Source: Chamaelirium japonicum
Taxonomy: Eukaryota; Streptophyta; Magnoliopsida; Liliales; Melanthiaceae
DNA length: 64,000 bases
Assembly: GCA_947650365.1 (NCBI GenBank)
Contig: CANTAL010000021.1
Span: 186,001-250,000 of the forward strand
Reading direction: 5' to 3'
A program made the position numbers and the translations under genes. Position 1 is the first letter of the stretch; the number at the start of each line of letters is the position of its first letter. Shown here one piece after another: positions 22,166 to 34,794 of this stretch. The notes under the pieces were generated by a model that had not been told where the DNA came from, did no database searches, and saw only the letters and a program-made list of their open reading frames with translations.

Positions 22166-23184
22166 TCTCCTATATCACAATACGTTATCAACACGAACAT
22201 ACGAGCCCAATCGACCAGTCATAAGAAAACTGAGAGAGAAACGAGGACAGAAAAGAGAGAAGAAGAAAGAAGAGAATAGAGAGATAAACAAAGAGAGAAG
22301 AAGTTCTGCTCCAGTCCATTGGCCATGGGTATAGGTGTGAAGTAAGAAGGAATCTAAATTCCAAAACTCTACAGAAGAAGAGAGAAGATAACGGAGAGAT
22401 AAATAAACATAGAAGAGAGAAGAAGTCCTGCTCTAGTCCATTGGCCACGGGTATATATGCAAAGTAAGAAAGAATCTAAATTCCAAAACTCTACTTCTCA
22501 ATAATATAATTTAATCTATTCGTTGTCTTCTGTCTCTGTTCACTTCTCTCTTCGCCCGTGGATTAGGGTTTTCCATAGATTGCTTAGGCCCTAAGTAAGT
22601 TTACCCTATAAATAATAAACAACCCCTTTAGGGTGGGGAAAGTTTGACGACTCTTTTTTTCTCCTATCTCGCAATACGTTATCAGCACGAACATATCGAG
22701 CCCAGCCAACCAGTCATAAGAAAATGGAGAGAGAAACAAAGATAGAAGAGAGAGAAGAAGAGAGAAGAGAATAGGGAGGTAAACGAAGAGAGAAGAGAGA
22801 AGAAGTCCTACACCAGTCCATTGGCCATGGGTATTGGTGTGAAGTAAGAAAGAATCTAAATTCCAAAACTCTACTTCTCAATAATATAATTAAATCTCTC
22901 CATTCTCTTCTCTCTTCTCTTATATATTAGGGTTTCCTATAGATTGTTTAGGTCCTAAGTAAGCTTACCCTATAAATAATATACGACCCCTTTAGGTTGG
23001 GGCATATTTTACGGCTCTCTCTTTATTCTATCTCACAACTTACCCTATAAATAATATATAACCCCTTTAGGGTGGGGCTTATTTGACAGCTCTCTCTTTC
23101 TTCCATTTCATAACATGTTATCAGTACGAACATGTCAAGCCTAGCCGACCAGTCATAAGAAAATAGAAAGAGAAACAAAGATAG
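22166..23184 (+). repeat. Module array, sense units
   Basis: Sense units with PBSL near 22185, 22678 and 23117. TATA boxes are near 22608, at 22971 and at 23046. At 22370 a TAIL runs straight into a second PUR (ACTCTACAGAAG), the sense counterpart of the common TCTTCTGTGGAG joint. Confidence 0.8.
22965..23110 (+). promoter_or_regulatory. Tandemly doubled TATA/leader segment
   Basis: TATAAATA at 22971-22978 and 23046-23053, 75 bp apart, joined at CTCACAACTTACCC. Same arrangement as the 77 bp doublings at 6651, 8306 and 36089. Confidence 0.55.
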
Positions 23185-24529
23185 AAGTGGAGTTTTGGAA
23201 TTTAGATTCCGTCTTACTTCACACCTATACCCGTGGCCAATCGACTAGAGCATGACTTCTTCTCTCTTCTCTCTTTATTTATCTCTCCGTTCTCTTCTCT
23301 TTTATTCTCTCTCTTCTGTAGAGTTTTGGAATTTAGATTCTATCTTACTTCATACCTATACCCATGGCCAATGGACTAGAGCAGGACTTCTTCTCTTATA
23401 TCTCTTTATTTATCTTTTCGTTCTCTTCTCTCTTCTTTTCTCTTATCTGTCTTCGTTTCTCTCTCTATTTTCTTGTGACTGATTGGCTAGGCTCGACATG
23501 TTCATGCTGATAATGTATTGTAAGATAAGAGAAAGAGAGAGCCATCAAACATGCCCCACCCTAAAGGGATCGTATAAATATTAAGCAGTGGAGTTTTGGA
23601 ATTTATATTCCTTCTTACTTCACACCTAAACCCATCGCTAATGGACTGGAACAGGACTTCTTTCCTCTTCTCACTTTGTTTATCCCTCTGTTCTCTTTTC
23701 TCTTCTTCTTTCTCTTTTGTCTTCGTTTCTCTCTCCGTTTTCTTGTGACTAATCGGCTGGGCTCGACATGTTCATGAAGATAACGTGTTGTGAGATGGGA
23801 GAAATAAAGAGCCATCAAACGTACCCCACCCTAAATGGGTACTATTAATATTACGAAGTAGAGTTTTGGAATTTGGATTCCTTTTTACTTCACATCTATA
23901 CCCATTGCCAATAGACTGGAGCAGGATATCTCTTTTTGTTTATTTCTTCGTTCTTTTCTCTCTTCTTCTCTATTTTCTATCTTCATTTCTCTCTCCGTTT
24001 TCTTGTGACTTGTCAGTTGGGCTCGACATGTTCGTGCTGATAACGTGTTATGGGATGGAAGAAAGAGAGATCCATCAAGCGTACCCCACCCTAAAAAGGT
24101 TATATATTATTTATAGGGAAAGCTTAATTAGGGTCTAAGCAATCTATTAGAAATCCTAATATTTGGGAGAGATCCGACGGTGGACTGCCATCCGATTGAA
24201 CGACTGGTCAGCCCTAATTAGTTATTAAATAATTAATTAGTTATTTTAATTCATACCTATACCCATAGCCAATGGACTAGAGCAGGACTTCTTCTCTCTT
24301 CTCTCTTCGTTTATCTCTCCATTCTCTTCTCTCTTCTTCTCTCTCTTTTGCCTTCGTTTCTTTCTCCAAATTCTTATGACTGGTCGACTGGGCTCGATAT
24401 GTTCGTGCTGATAACGTGTTATGAAATAGGAGAAAAAGGGAGCCGTCAAACGTGCCCAACCCTAAAGGAGTCGTATATTATTTATAGGGTAAGCTTACTT
24501 AGTGCCTAAGCAAACTAAGGAAAACACTA
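23185..24529 (-). repeat. Module array, antisense units
   Basis: Starts at an inversion joint (GATAGAAGTGGAG). TAILs near 23188, 23320, 23590 and 23858. At 24160-24245 the AT-module start GACGGTGGACTGCC is cut into TTAATTCATACC, a TAIL entered in the middle, with about 40 bp of A/T words between. A TAIL-LDR-TEL unit follows to 24529. Confidence 0.8.
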
Positions 24530-24893
24530 ATCGAACGATCTCATAACAGTTATAATATTTTATACTTAAATATTTTTTAAATAATAATTAAATATTTTTT
24601 AAAATTATTTAAATATTTTAAATCATTATTTCTTTATTTAATAATTTAAATAATTAAATAGTTATCAAATTTAATTATTATATATATTTATAATAATAAA
24701 TAAATAAAATAATAAATTTATTTAAATAACTAGATAATTAAATAATTAAATTAATTAATTATTTTACTAAAAAATTTATTATTAAATTATTTAAATAATT
24801 TAATAATTAAAAAAATAATTATTTTAATTAAAAAAATTATAGTAATATTACTTTGATAATCATAATAACATTGAGATGATACTATTGAGAAGC
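24530..24893 (-). repeat. AT-rich module, internally shortened
   Basis: Both module ends are present (AATCGAACGATCTCATAAC and TTTGATAATCATAATAACA with ACTATTGAGAAG), but only about 360 bp in total. The AATTCGGGTGTG stretch is missing. Ends in a cut TAIL (GAGTTTTAAAGC). Confidence 0.75.
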
Positions 24894-25834
24894 GGAGTTT
24901 TAAAGCATATTTGACGGCTCTCTCTTTCTCCTATAACACAATACGTTATTAGCACGAACATATCGAGCCCAGCCGACCAGTCACAAGAAAACGGAGAAAG
25001 AAACAAAGACAGAAGAGAGAGAAGAAGAAAGAAGAGAACGGAGAGATAAATAAATAGAAAATAGAGAAAAATTTATGCTCCAGTCCATTAGCCACGGGTA
25101 TTGGTGTGAAGTAAGAAGGAATCTAAATTTTAAACTCTACTTCTTAATAATATAATTAAATCTCTTTATTCTCTTATCTCTTCTTCCATTGATTAGGGTT
25201 TCCCATAGATGTCTTAGGCCCTAAGTAAGCTTACCCTATAAATAATATATGACCCCTTTAGGATAGGGCATGTTTGATTGCTCTTCCTTTCTCCTATCTC
25301 ACAACACGTTATCAGGACGAACATGTCGAGCCTAGCCGACTAGTCGTAAGAAAACTGAGAGAGAAAAAAAGACAGAAGAGTGGGAAGAGAACGAAGAGAT
25401 AAACGAAGAGATAAGAGAGAAGAAGCCCTGCTCTACTCCATTGACCATGGGTATAAGTATAAAGTAAGAATGAATTTAAATTCTGAAACACTACTTCTGT
25501 CTTCGTTTCTCTTTCCGTTTTCTTACGACTGGTCGGCTAGGCTCGATATGTTCGTACTGATAATTTATTATAAGATAGGAGAAAGAGAGAGCCGTCAAAC
25601 GTGCCCCTCCCTAAAAGGGTCATATATTATTTATAGGGTAAGCTTACTTAGAGCCTAAGCAATCTATAGGAAACCCTAATCCATGGGAGAATAGGAAAGA
25701 GAATAGAGAGATTTAATTATATTATTGAGAAGTGGAGTAGAGCCGTCTAAGGTACCCCACCCCAAAGGGGTCGTATATTATTTATAGGTTAACCTTACTT
25801 AGGGCCTAAGCAATCTATGGGAAACCCTAATCCA
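24894..25834. repeat. Module array, sense then antisense
   Basis: A TAIL cut after about 12 bp is joined to a sense LDR (GCATATTTGACGGC). Sense units follow to the inversion joint at 25490, then antisense PBSL-LDR-TEL and a second LDR-TEL in which TAIL is missing (GAAGTGGAGTAGAGCC, near 25735). Confidence 0.75.
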
Positions 25835-26750
25835 TGGGAGAGATCCGACGATGGATAGCCATCTGATCGAACGATCTTATAACAGTTGTACTATTTTAAA
25901 TTTTTTAAAGAAAAATATAAATTATGTCTAAAGCAAAAAATTCGAGTGTACCTTATCTTCCTTCTTTACTTCTTATTATTTAATTAATTTAATTAGTTTA
26001 ATAAATTAGATAATTAAATAATTAAATAAATATTTAATTATCTATAAAAATAAATAATTAAATTAATTAAATAATTTATTTATTATTTAAATATTAAAAT
26101 AAATAAATATTTATTTCATTATTTAAAAAAATTAAGTTATTCAAAAATATATTTTATTATTTATATATTCATATAATTAACTAATTATTTAAATAATAAA
26201 ATAATAGTTATTAAATTATTTATTTTATTTTATTACTTAATTAAATAATTAATTATTTTTATTTTAATTAATATTTTATAATTTAATCAAATAATTTTTT
26301 AAATATTTATTTAAATAAAAAATAATTGAAAATATTATTTATTTAACTATAAAATAATTTCATATTTAAATTATTTATTCCTTTAAGTAAATTATCGTTT
26401 TAATATATTTCTTAACTAAAAAAGTTTTTAAATATTTAAATTATTGACTAATAATTTAATTATTTAAAATTAAAATAATAATTATAAAAATAACAAATAA
26501 AATGAATTAAAAAATTAATTATATAATAAAATCATTATTTAATAATATAAAATAATAAATTTAATTAAATAACTAGATAATTAAATAAATAAATAAATTA
26601 ATTATTTTACCAAAAACTTAATTATTAAATTATTTAAATTATTAAATTATTTAAATTATTTAATAAGTTAATAAATAATTAATTTAATTAAAAAAATTAT
26701 AGTAACATTACTATGACAATTATAATAACTTTGGAATTATACTATTGAGA
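25835..26750 (-). repeat. Full-length AT-rich module
   Basis: About 915 bp with the GATCCGACGATGGATAGCC start, the AATTCGAGTGTACC stretch, A/T words, TTTACCAAAAACTTAATT near the far side and the AACATTACTATGACAAT end motif. Similar in length and order to copies 1071 and 60130. Confidence 0.8.
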
Positions 26751-28809
26751 AGTAGAGTTTTGGAATTTAGATTCCTTCTTACTTCACACCTATACCCGTG
26801 GCGAATGGACTGGAGCAGGACTTCTTCTTTCTTCTCTCTTCGTTTATCTCACCGTTCTGTTCTCTCTTCTTCTCTCAATAGATTGCCAATGAATTTTTTA
26901 CAATAAAAATAATTTATATTTTTCTTTAAAAAAGTTTAAAACAATACAACTGTTATGAGATCGTTCGATTGGATGGCAATGGACTAGAGCAGAACTTCTT
27001 CTCTCTTTTTTTTCGTTTATATCTCTGTTCTCTTCTTTCTTTTTCTCTCTCTTCTGTCTTCGTTTCTCTCTTTATTTTCTTGTGATTGGTCGGCTGGGCT
27101 CGATATATTCATGTTGATAATGTATTGTAAGATGGGAGAAAAAGAGAGTCGTCAAACGTACCATATCCAAAGGGGTCGTATATTAGTTTTAGGGAAGCTT
27201 ACTTAGGGCCTAAGCAATCTATGGAAAACCTTAATCCATGGAAGAAGAAAGAAGAGAATGAAGAGATTTAATTATCTTATTGAAAAGTAGAGTTTTGAAA
27301 TTTAGATTCCATGTTACTTCATACCTATACCCGTGGCCAATAGACTGGAGCAGGACTTTTTTTCTCTTCTCTTATTATTTATCTCTCTGTTCTCTTATCT
27401 CTTTTTTGTCTTCGTTTCTCTCTCCGTTTTTTTATAACTGGTCGACTGGGCTCGACATGTTCGTAGTGATAAAGTATTGTGAGATGGGAGAAAGAGAGAG
27501 TCGTCAAACATGCCCCACCCTAAAGGGGTCGTATAAATATTGAAAAGTGGAGTTTTGGAATTTAGATTATTTCTTACATCATACCTATACCCGTGGCCAA
27601 TGGACTGGAGCAGGACTTTTCGTCTCTTCTTTCTTCATTTATCTCTTCGTTCTTTTCTCTTTTCTTCTCTCTCTTTTGTGGAGTTTTGGAATTTAGATTC
27701 CTTCTTACTACATACCTATACCCGTGTGAGAAGAGACTATTTAAATAATTAATTCTTAGTTCTGTTCTTTCTTTTCTATATTCATTTCTCTCTATTTTCT
27801 TATGACTGGTTGGCTGGGCTAGATATATTCGTGCTGATAACGTTTTATGAGATGGGAGAAAGAAAGAGCTATCAAGCGTGCCCTACCCTAATGGGGTCGT
27901 ATTTTATTTATAGGGTAAGCTTACTTAGGGCCTAAGCAATCTATGGTAAACCTTAATCCATTGGAGAAGAAAGAAGAAAACAGAGAGATTTAATTATATT
28001 ATTGAAAAGTGGAGTTTTAGAATTTAGATTCTTTCTTACTACACACCTATACCTATGATGAATAGACTAGAGCAGGACTATTTCTCTCTTCCCTATTCGT
28101 TTATCTCTCTGTTTTCTTCTCTCTTCTTCTTTCTCTTCTGTCTTCGTTTCTCTCTCTGTTTTCTTATAACTGGTCAGTTGGGCTCGACATATTCGTGCTG
28201 ATAACGTGTTATGGGATGGGAGAATGAGAGAGCCATCAAATATGCCCCACCCTAATTAGATTTCTTCTTACTTCACACCTATACCCGTGGCCAATAGGTA
28301 GGAGCATGACTTCTTCTATCTTCTCTCTTCGTTTATCTCTGTATTTTCTTCTCTCTTCTGTCTTCCTTTCTCTCTCTATTTTCTTATAACTGGTCGGCTA
28401 GGCTCGACATGTTCATACTGATAACGTATTGTGTGATGGAGAAAATGAGAGCCGTCAAACGTGCCCCACCCTAAAGGGGTCATATAAATATTGAGAAGTT
28501 GAGTTTTGGAATTTAGATTCTTTCTTACTTTATACTTATACCCATAGTAAATGGAATGGAGTATGACTTATTCTCTCTTCTCTCTTCATTTATCTCTTCG
28601 TTCTCTTCTTTCATCTACTCTCTCTTCTGTCTTCGTTTCTCTCTCCGTTTTCTTATGACCGGTCAGCTGGACTCGATATGTTTATGCTGATAACGTGTTG
28701 TAAGATAGGAGAAAGAAATAGCCATCAAACATGCTCCACCCTAAAGGGGTCATATATTATTTATAGGGTAAGCTTACATAGGGCCTAAGCAATCAATAGG
28801 AAACCCTAA
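26751..28809 (-). repeat. Module array, antisense units (segmental duplicate A, right copy)
   Basis: TAILs near 26755, 27285, 27545, 27680, 28010, 28255 and 28500. At 26886-26965 an AT-module start lies in sense and its GATTGGATGG is joined to CAATGGACTAGAGC of a TAIL, a rare joint. From 27285 the order of joints copies 3903-5454, including the ACCTATACCCGTGTGAGAAG cut (27724) and the ATTAGATTTCTTCTTAC entry (28255). Confidence 0.8.
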
Positions 28810-29125
28810 TCCAAGGAAGAGATCCGACGGTGGACAGCCATCCGATCGAACGATCTCATAACAGTTGTAATATTTTAAATTTTTTAAAGAAAAATATAAA
28901 TTATTTTTAAAACAAAAATTTGGGTGTGCCTCATTTTCCTTCTTTACTTCCTATTATTTAATTAATTTATTATTTAAATAATAAGTAAATAGTTATTAAA
29001 TTATTATTTTATTTTATTACTTAATTAAATAATAATTTTTTTTATTTATTTCAATTAATATTTCATATTTTAATAAAAAAAAGTTTATTTAATTAATTAC
29101 ATAATAAATTTATTAAAATGATTAA
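28810..29125 (-). repeat. AT-rich module, truncated
   Basis: The counterpart of 5455-5958, about 190 bp shorter. Starts GATCCGACGGTGGACAGCC and is cut into TTTTTAACTATATCTTCTTC at the same relative place as the left copy. Confidence 0.75.
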
Positions 29126-30957
29126 ATTTTTAACTATATCTTCTTCTCTCTCTTCTGTCTTCGTTTCTCTCTCCGTTTTCTTGTGACTGGTCGGTTGGGC
29201 TCGACATGTTTGTGCTGATAATGCGTTGTAAGATGAAAGAAACAGAGATCTGTCAAACATGCCCCACCCAAAAGGAGTCATATATTATTTATAGGGTAAG
29301 CTTACTTTGGGACTAAGCAATATATGGGAAACCCTAATCCATGGAAGAGATCCGACGGTGGACAACTATCCGATCGAACGTGCCCCACCCTAAAGGGGTC
29401 ATATTAATTATTTATTTAAATAATTATTAAATCAATTCTCTTAACTAGTAAGCTTACTTTATAAATATTTAATTATATATAATTGATTTTTTCCATAGTT
29501 ATAGGTGTGAACTAAGAAGGAATCTAAATTTAAAAACTTCACTTCTCAATAGTATCATCTCAACGTTATTATGATTATCATAGTAATGTTACTATAATTT
29601 TTTTAATTAAGTTAATTATTTATTTAATTATTAGATAATTTAAATAATTTCATAATTTAATAATTTAATAATTAAATTTACTAATTAACGTGTTGTGAGA
29701 TGGAAGAAAGAGAGAGTCGTCAAACTTGCTCCACCCTAAAGGGGTCGTATAATATAATTAAATTTCTCCGTTTTCTTCTCTTTTCTCCTATGGATTAGGG
29801 TTTTCCATAGATTGCTTAGGCCATAAGTAAGCTTACCCTATAAATAATGTACGACCCCTTTAGGGTGGGGCACGTTTACGGCTCTCTCTTTCTCCCATCT
29901 CACAACACATTATCAGCACGAACATATCGAGCCCAGCCGACCAGTCGCAAGAAAACAGAGTGACAAACGAAGACAGAAGAGGAGTTTTGAAATTTAGATT
30001 CCTTCTTACTTCACACCTATACCCAGGGTCAATGGACTGGAGCAAGACTTCTTCTTTCTTCTCTCTTCATTTATCTCTCTGTTTTTTTTTTCTTCTTCTC
30101 TCTTATCTCTCCGAAGAGAGAAGAGAAAAGACAGAAGAGAGAGAAGAAGAGAGAAGACAACGAAGAGATAAACAAAGACAGAAGAGAGAGATACGACTGG
30201 TCCGCTGGGCTTGATATTAAGAAGTGGCACACCCGAATGCTTAGGCCCTAAGTTCAATTATTAAGAGATACACCGTCGGATCTCTCCTATAGATTAGGGT
30301 TTTTTATAGATTACTTAGGCCCTAAGTAAGCTTACCCTATAAATAATATATAACCCCTTTAGGGTGGGGCATGTTTAACGACTCTCTTTTTCTCCTATCT
30401 CATAACACGTTATCAGTACGGACATGTCGAGCCCAGCGACCAATCGTAAGAAAACAGAGAAAGAAACAAAGGCATAAGAGAGTTAAGAAGAGATAAGAGA
30501 ATAGAGAGATAAACGAAGAAAGAAGAGAGAAGAAGTCATGTTCTAGTCCATTGGCCCCGGGTATATGTGTGAAGTAAGAAGGAATCTAAATTCCAAAACT
30601 CCACTTCTCAATAATATAATTAAATCTCTCCGTTCTCTTCTATCTTCTCCCATGGATTAGGGTTTACCATAGATTGCTTAGGTACTAAGTAAGCTTACCC
30701 TATAAATAATATACGACCCCTTTAGAGTAGGGCATTTTTTATGGCTCTAACTTTCTTCCATCTCACAACATGTTATCAGCACGAATATGTCTAGACCAAC
30801 CGACCAGTCATAAGAAAACGGAGAGAGAAACGAAAATAGAAGATGAGAGAAGAGAACGGAGAGATAAACGAAAAGAGAAGAGAGAATAAGTCATGCTCCA
30901 GTCCATTCGCCATGGGTATAGGTATGAAGTAAGAAGGAATCTAAATTTCAAAACTCC
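29126..30957. repeat. Module array, mixed strands
   Basis: 29126-29400 is antisense. 29400-29700 copies the rearranged stretch 6226-6510 (TAAATATTTAATTATATAT and an AT module cut into GTGTTGTGAG). 29745-29975 is sense (TATA near 29840), 29976-30115 an inverted TAIL/PUR matching 6871-7005, then sense units to 30957 (TATA near 30333 and 30702). The match to the left copy ends near 30115. At 30200-30260 a scrambled joint puts GGGCTTGATATTAAGAAGTG next to a TEL fragment. Confidence 0.75.
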
Positions 30958-31107
30958 ACTTGTCAATAGTATCTTCTCAAAGTTATTATGATTATCATAG
31001 TAATGTTACTATAATTTTTTTATTTAAATTAATTATTTGATTAAAACAAAGAGAGAAGAGAATTTACTATGATAATCGTAATAACGTTAAGATGATACTA
31101 TTGAGAA
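30958..31107. repeat. Fold-back element around a short purine tract
   Basis: The left arm about 30963-31003 (CAATAGTATCTTCTCAAAG ..ATCATAGTAA) and right arm about 31064-31105 (TTACTATGATAATCG..ACTATTGAG) are reverse complements with a few mismatches. Between them lie GTTACTATAATTTTTTTATT and AAACAAAGAGAGAAGAGAA. Same family as 9290, 18360, 21711 and 37075. Confidence 0.65.
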
Positions 31108-32689
31108 AACTCAACTTCTCAATAATATAATTAAATCTCTCCGTTCTTTTCTATCTTGTCCCATGGATTAGGTTTTCCCATGGATTACTTAGGCCCTAAG
31201 TAAGATTACCTTATAAATAATATACGACCCCTTTAGGGTGGGGCATATTTGACGGCTCTCTCTCTTTCTCTCATCTTACAATATATTTTTAGCATGAACA
31301 TGTCGAGCCCAGCTGACCCATCACAAGAAAATAGATATAAAAACGAACACAGAAATGGAGTTTTGGAATTTAGATTCCTTCTTACTTCACACCTATACCT
31401 ATAGCCAATTGGCTAGAGCAGGACTTCTTTTCTCTTCTTTCTTCATTGATCTCTCCATTCTCTTCTTTTTTCTCTTCTGTCTTCGTTAAACTCTACTTCT
31501 TTTTTAGTAAACGGAGAGAGAAATGAAGACAGAAGAGAGAAGAGAACAGAGAGATAAACGAAGAGAAAAGAGAGAAGAAGTCCTACTCTAGTCCATTGAC
31601 CATGGGTATAGGTGTGAAGTTCCCTCTTCTATCTTTATTTACCCCTCCATTCTCTTTTCTCTTCTTTTGTCTTCATTTTTCTCTCTGTTTTTCTTACGAC
31701 TGGTCGACTGGGCTCGATATGTTCGTGCTGATAACATATTATGAGATGAAAGAAAGAGAGAGCCGTCAAATGAGAAACCCAACTCCATGGGAGAAGAGAG
31801 AAGAGAACGGAGAGATTTAACTATATTATTGAGAAGTGGAGTTTTGGAATTTAGATTCCTTCTTACTTAACACCTATACCCATGGATAATGGACTGGAGC
31901 AGGACTTCTTCTCTCTTCTTTCTTCGTTTATCTCTCCATTCTCTTCTATCTTCTTCTCCTTACTCACAACAGTTATCAGCATGAACATGTCGAGCCCAGC
32001 CGACCACTATTTAGAATTTAACTAAATTATTTAAATATATTATTTAAATTATTTATCTCTCTATTCTCTTCACTTTTCTTCTCTCTCTTCTGTCTTTGTT
32101 TCTCGCTCCGGTTTCTTGTGACTGATCGGCTGGGCTCAATATATTCATACTGATAATGAGTTATGAGAAAAAAAAAAGAAGAGAAAATAGAAGAAAGAGA
32201 TAAACAAAAAAAAAGAGAGAAGAAGTACTACTCAAGTCCATTCGCCACGGGTATAGGTGTGAAGTAAGGAGGAATCTAAATTCCAAAACACCACTTCTAA
32301 ATAATATAATTAAATCTCTCCATTCTCTTCTCTCTTCTCCCATGTATTAGAGTTTCCCATAGATTGCTTAGGACCTAAATAAGCTTACCCTATAAATAAT
32401 ATACGACCCCTTTAGGGTGGGGCATGTTTGATGACTCTTCCTTTCTCCCATCTCATAACACTTTATCAGCACGAACATGCTGAGCCCAGCTGAGCAGTCG
32501 TAAGAAAACAGAAAGAGAAACGAAGATAGAAGTGGAGTTTTGGAATTTAAATTCCTTCTTACTTCACACCTATACCCGTGGCCAATAGACTAGAGTAGGA
32601 CTTCTTCGCTCTTCTCTCTTTGTTTATCTCTTATTTCTCTTTTCTCTTCTTCTCTCACTTCTGTCTATATTTCTCTATTCGTTTATTGA
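31108..32689. repeat. Module array with frequent switches
   Basis: Sense to 31350, antisense TAIL 31350-31490, an odd CTACTTCTTTTTTAGTAAAC joint at 31490, sense PUR-TAIL cut at GGTGTGAAGTTCCC (31620), antisense PBSL and TAIL to 31960, a short sense PBSL cut by AT words (32010-32055), then antisense to 32165, sense to 32530 (TATA near 32391) and antisense TAIL. No gene seen. Confidence 0.75.
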
Positions 32690-33060
32690 GAGAAGAAGAG
32701 GAGTTTAACGAAGACAGAAGAGAGATAAGAAGCGAGAAGAGAACGGAGAGATAAATAAAGAAAAAAGAGAGAACTACCTACCTATACCCGTGACCAATGG
32801 ACTGGAGTAGGACTTCTTCTCTCTTCTCTCTTCATTTATCTCTCTATTTTCTTCTCTCTTTTTCTTTCTCTTATGTCTTCATTTCTCTATCCGTTTATAT
32901 AGAGAAGAAGTGGAGTTTAACGAAGACAGAAGAGAGATAAGAAGCGAGAAGATAACAGAGAGATAAATAAAAAGAGAAGAGAGAAGATGTCCTGTTCTAG
33001 TGCATTGGTCATGGGTATAATTATGAAGTAAGAAGGAATCTAAATACCAAAACTCTACTC
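32690..33060. repeat. Local tandem duplication, 212 bp period
   Basis: GGAGTTTAACGAAGACAGAAG-type sequence followed by GATAAGAAGCGAGAAGA occurs at about 32699 and again at about 32911. Each is a five-base TAIL stub (GGAGTTT) joined to PUR/PBSL (AACGAAGAC), so an inverted joint was formed and then copied with its surroundings. Confidence 0.7.
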
Positions 33061-34794
33061 GGTCTTCGTTTCTCTTACTGTTTTCTTTCGACTGGTCGGC
33101 TGGGCTTGACATATTCGTTCTGACAATATGTTGTGAGATGAGAGAAAGGGAGAGCCATCAAACATGCCCTACCCTAAAGGGGTCGTATATTATTTATAGG
33201 GAAAGCTTACTTAGGGCCTAAGCAATATATGGGAAACCCTAATCCATAGACGAAGAGAAAAGAAAACGGGGAGATTTAATTATATTATTACGACATAGAG
33301 TTTTTGAATTTAGATTCCTTCTTACTGTACACCTATACCCGTGGCGAATGGACTGGAACAGAACTTCTTCTCTCTTCTCTCTTCGTTTGTCTCTCCTTTC
33401 TCTTCTCTCTTCTTATAACACGTTATCAATATGAACATGTCGAGCCCAACCAATTAGTCATAAGAAAACGGAGAGAGAAATAATAATAGAAGAGAGAGAA
33501 AATAACGGAGAGATAAATAAAGAAGAAAGATAAAATAACTCCTGCTCTAGTCCATTGGCCATACGTATAGTTGTAAAGTAAGAAGGAATCTAAATTCCAA
33601 AACTCCATATAAGAAAGATAAGAAGAGAGAAGAGAAAGAAGAGATAAATAAAGAGAGAAGAGAGAAGAAGTCCTACTCAAGTCCATTGGCCACGGGTATA
33701 GATGTGACGTAAGAAGGAATCTAAATTCCTAAACTCCCCTTCTGTCTTCGTTTCTCTCTCCGTTTTCTTATGACTGGTCAGTTGGGCTCTATATGTTCGT
33801 ACTGATAACGTGTTATGAGATAGGAGAAAGAGAGAGCCGTCAAACGTGCCCCACCATAAAAGGGTCGTATATTATTTATAGGGTAAGCTTCCTTAGGGCC
33901 TAAGCAATCTATAGGAAATCCTTATCCATAGGAGATATCCGACGGTGGATAGTCATCCTTCATACTTCATACCTATACCCGTGGCCAATAGAATGGAGCA
34001 AGACTTCTTTTCTCTTCTCTTTTCGTTTATCTCTCCGTTCTCTTCTCTCTTTTTCTCTCATCTCACCACACATTATCAGTACGAACTTGTCGTGTCCAGC
34101 CGTCTAGTCACAAAAAACGGAGAGAGAAACAAAGACAACAGAGAGAGAAGAAGAGAGAAGAGAATGAAGAGATAAATGAAGAAAGAAAAGAGAAGAAGTC
34201 CTGCTCAAGTCCATTAGCCACGAGTTTAGGTGTGCAATAAGAAGGATAGCTATCCTCCATCGGATCTCTCCCAAGGATTTGGATTTCCTATAGATTTCTT
34301 TGGCCCTAATTAATCTTACCCTACAAATATACGACCCCTTTATGGAGGGGCACGTTTGATGGCTCTCTCTTTCTCCCATCTCATAACACATTATCAGCAC
34401 AAAAATATCGAGCCCAATTGACTAGTCAGAAGAAAAGAGAGAGAGAAACAAAGATAGAAATAGAGCTTTGGAATTTAGATTCCTTCTTACTTCACACCTA
34501 TACCCATGGCCAATAGACTGGAGTAGAACTTCTCTTTTTACTTTATTTATCTCTCCGTTCTCTTCTCTCTTCTTCTCTCTCTTGTATGGAGTTTCGGAAT
34601 TTAGATTCATTCTTACTTCACACCTATACCCGTGGCCAATGGACTGGAGCATGACTTCTCTCTTCTCTCTTCATTTATCTCTCCATTCTCTTTTCTCTTC
34701 TTCTCTCACTTCTGTCTTTGTTTCTTTCTCCGTTTTCTTATGACTCGTCGGCTGGGCTCGACATGTTCGTGCTGATAATATGTTATGAAAACTG
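33061..34794. repeat. Module array, mixed strands
   Basis: Antisense to about 33415, sense PBSL-PUR-TAIL to 33740, antisense to 34065, sense to 34455, antisense TAILs at 34462 and 34590 to 34794. At 33945-33965 the AT-module start (GACGGTGGATAGTCATCC) is joined to TTCATACTTCATACC of a TAIL, and at 34235-34262 the mirror image of that joint is present in sense. The same joint is seen at 39140, 40540 and 42385. Confidence 0.75.
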
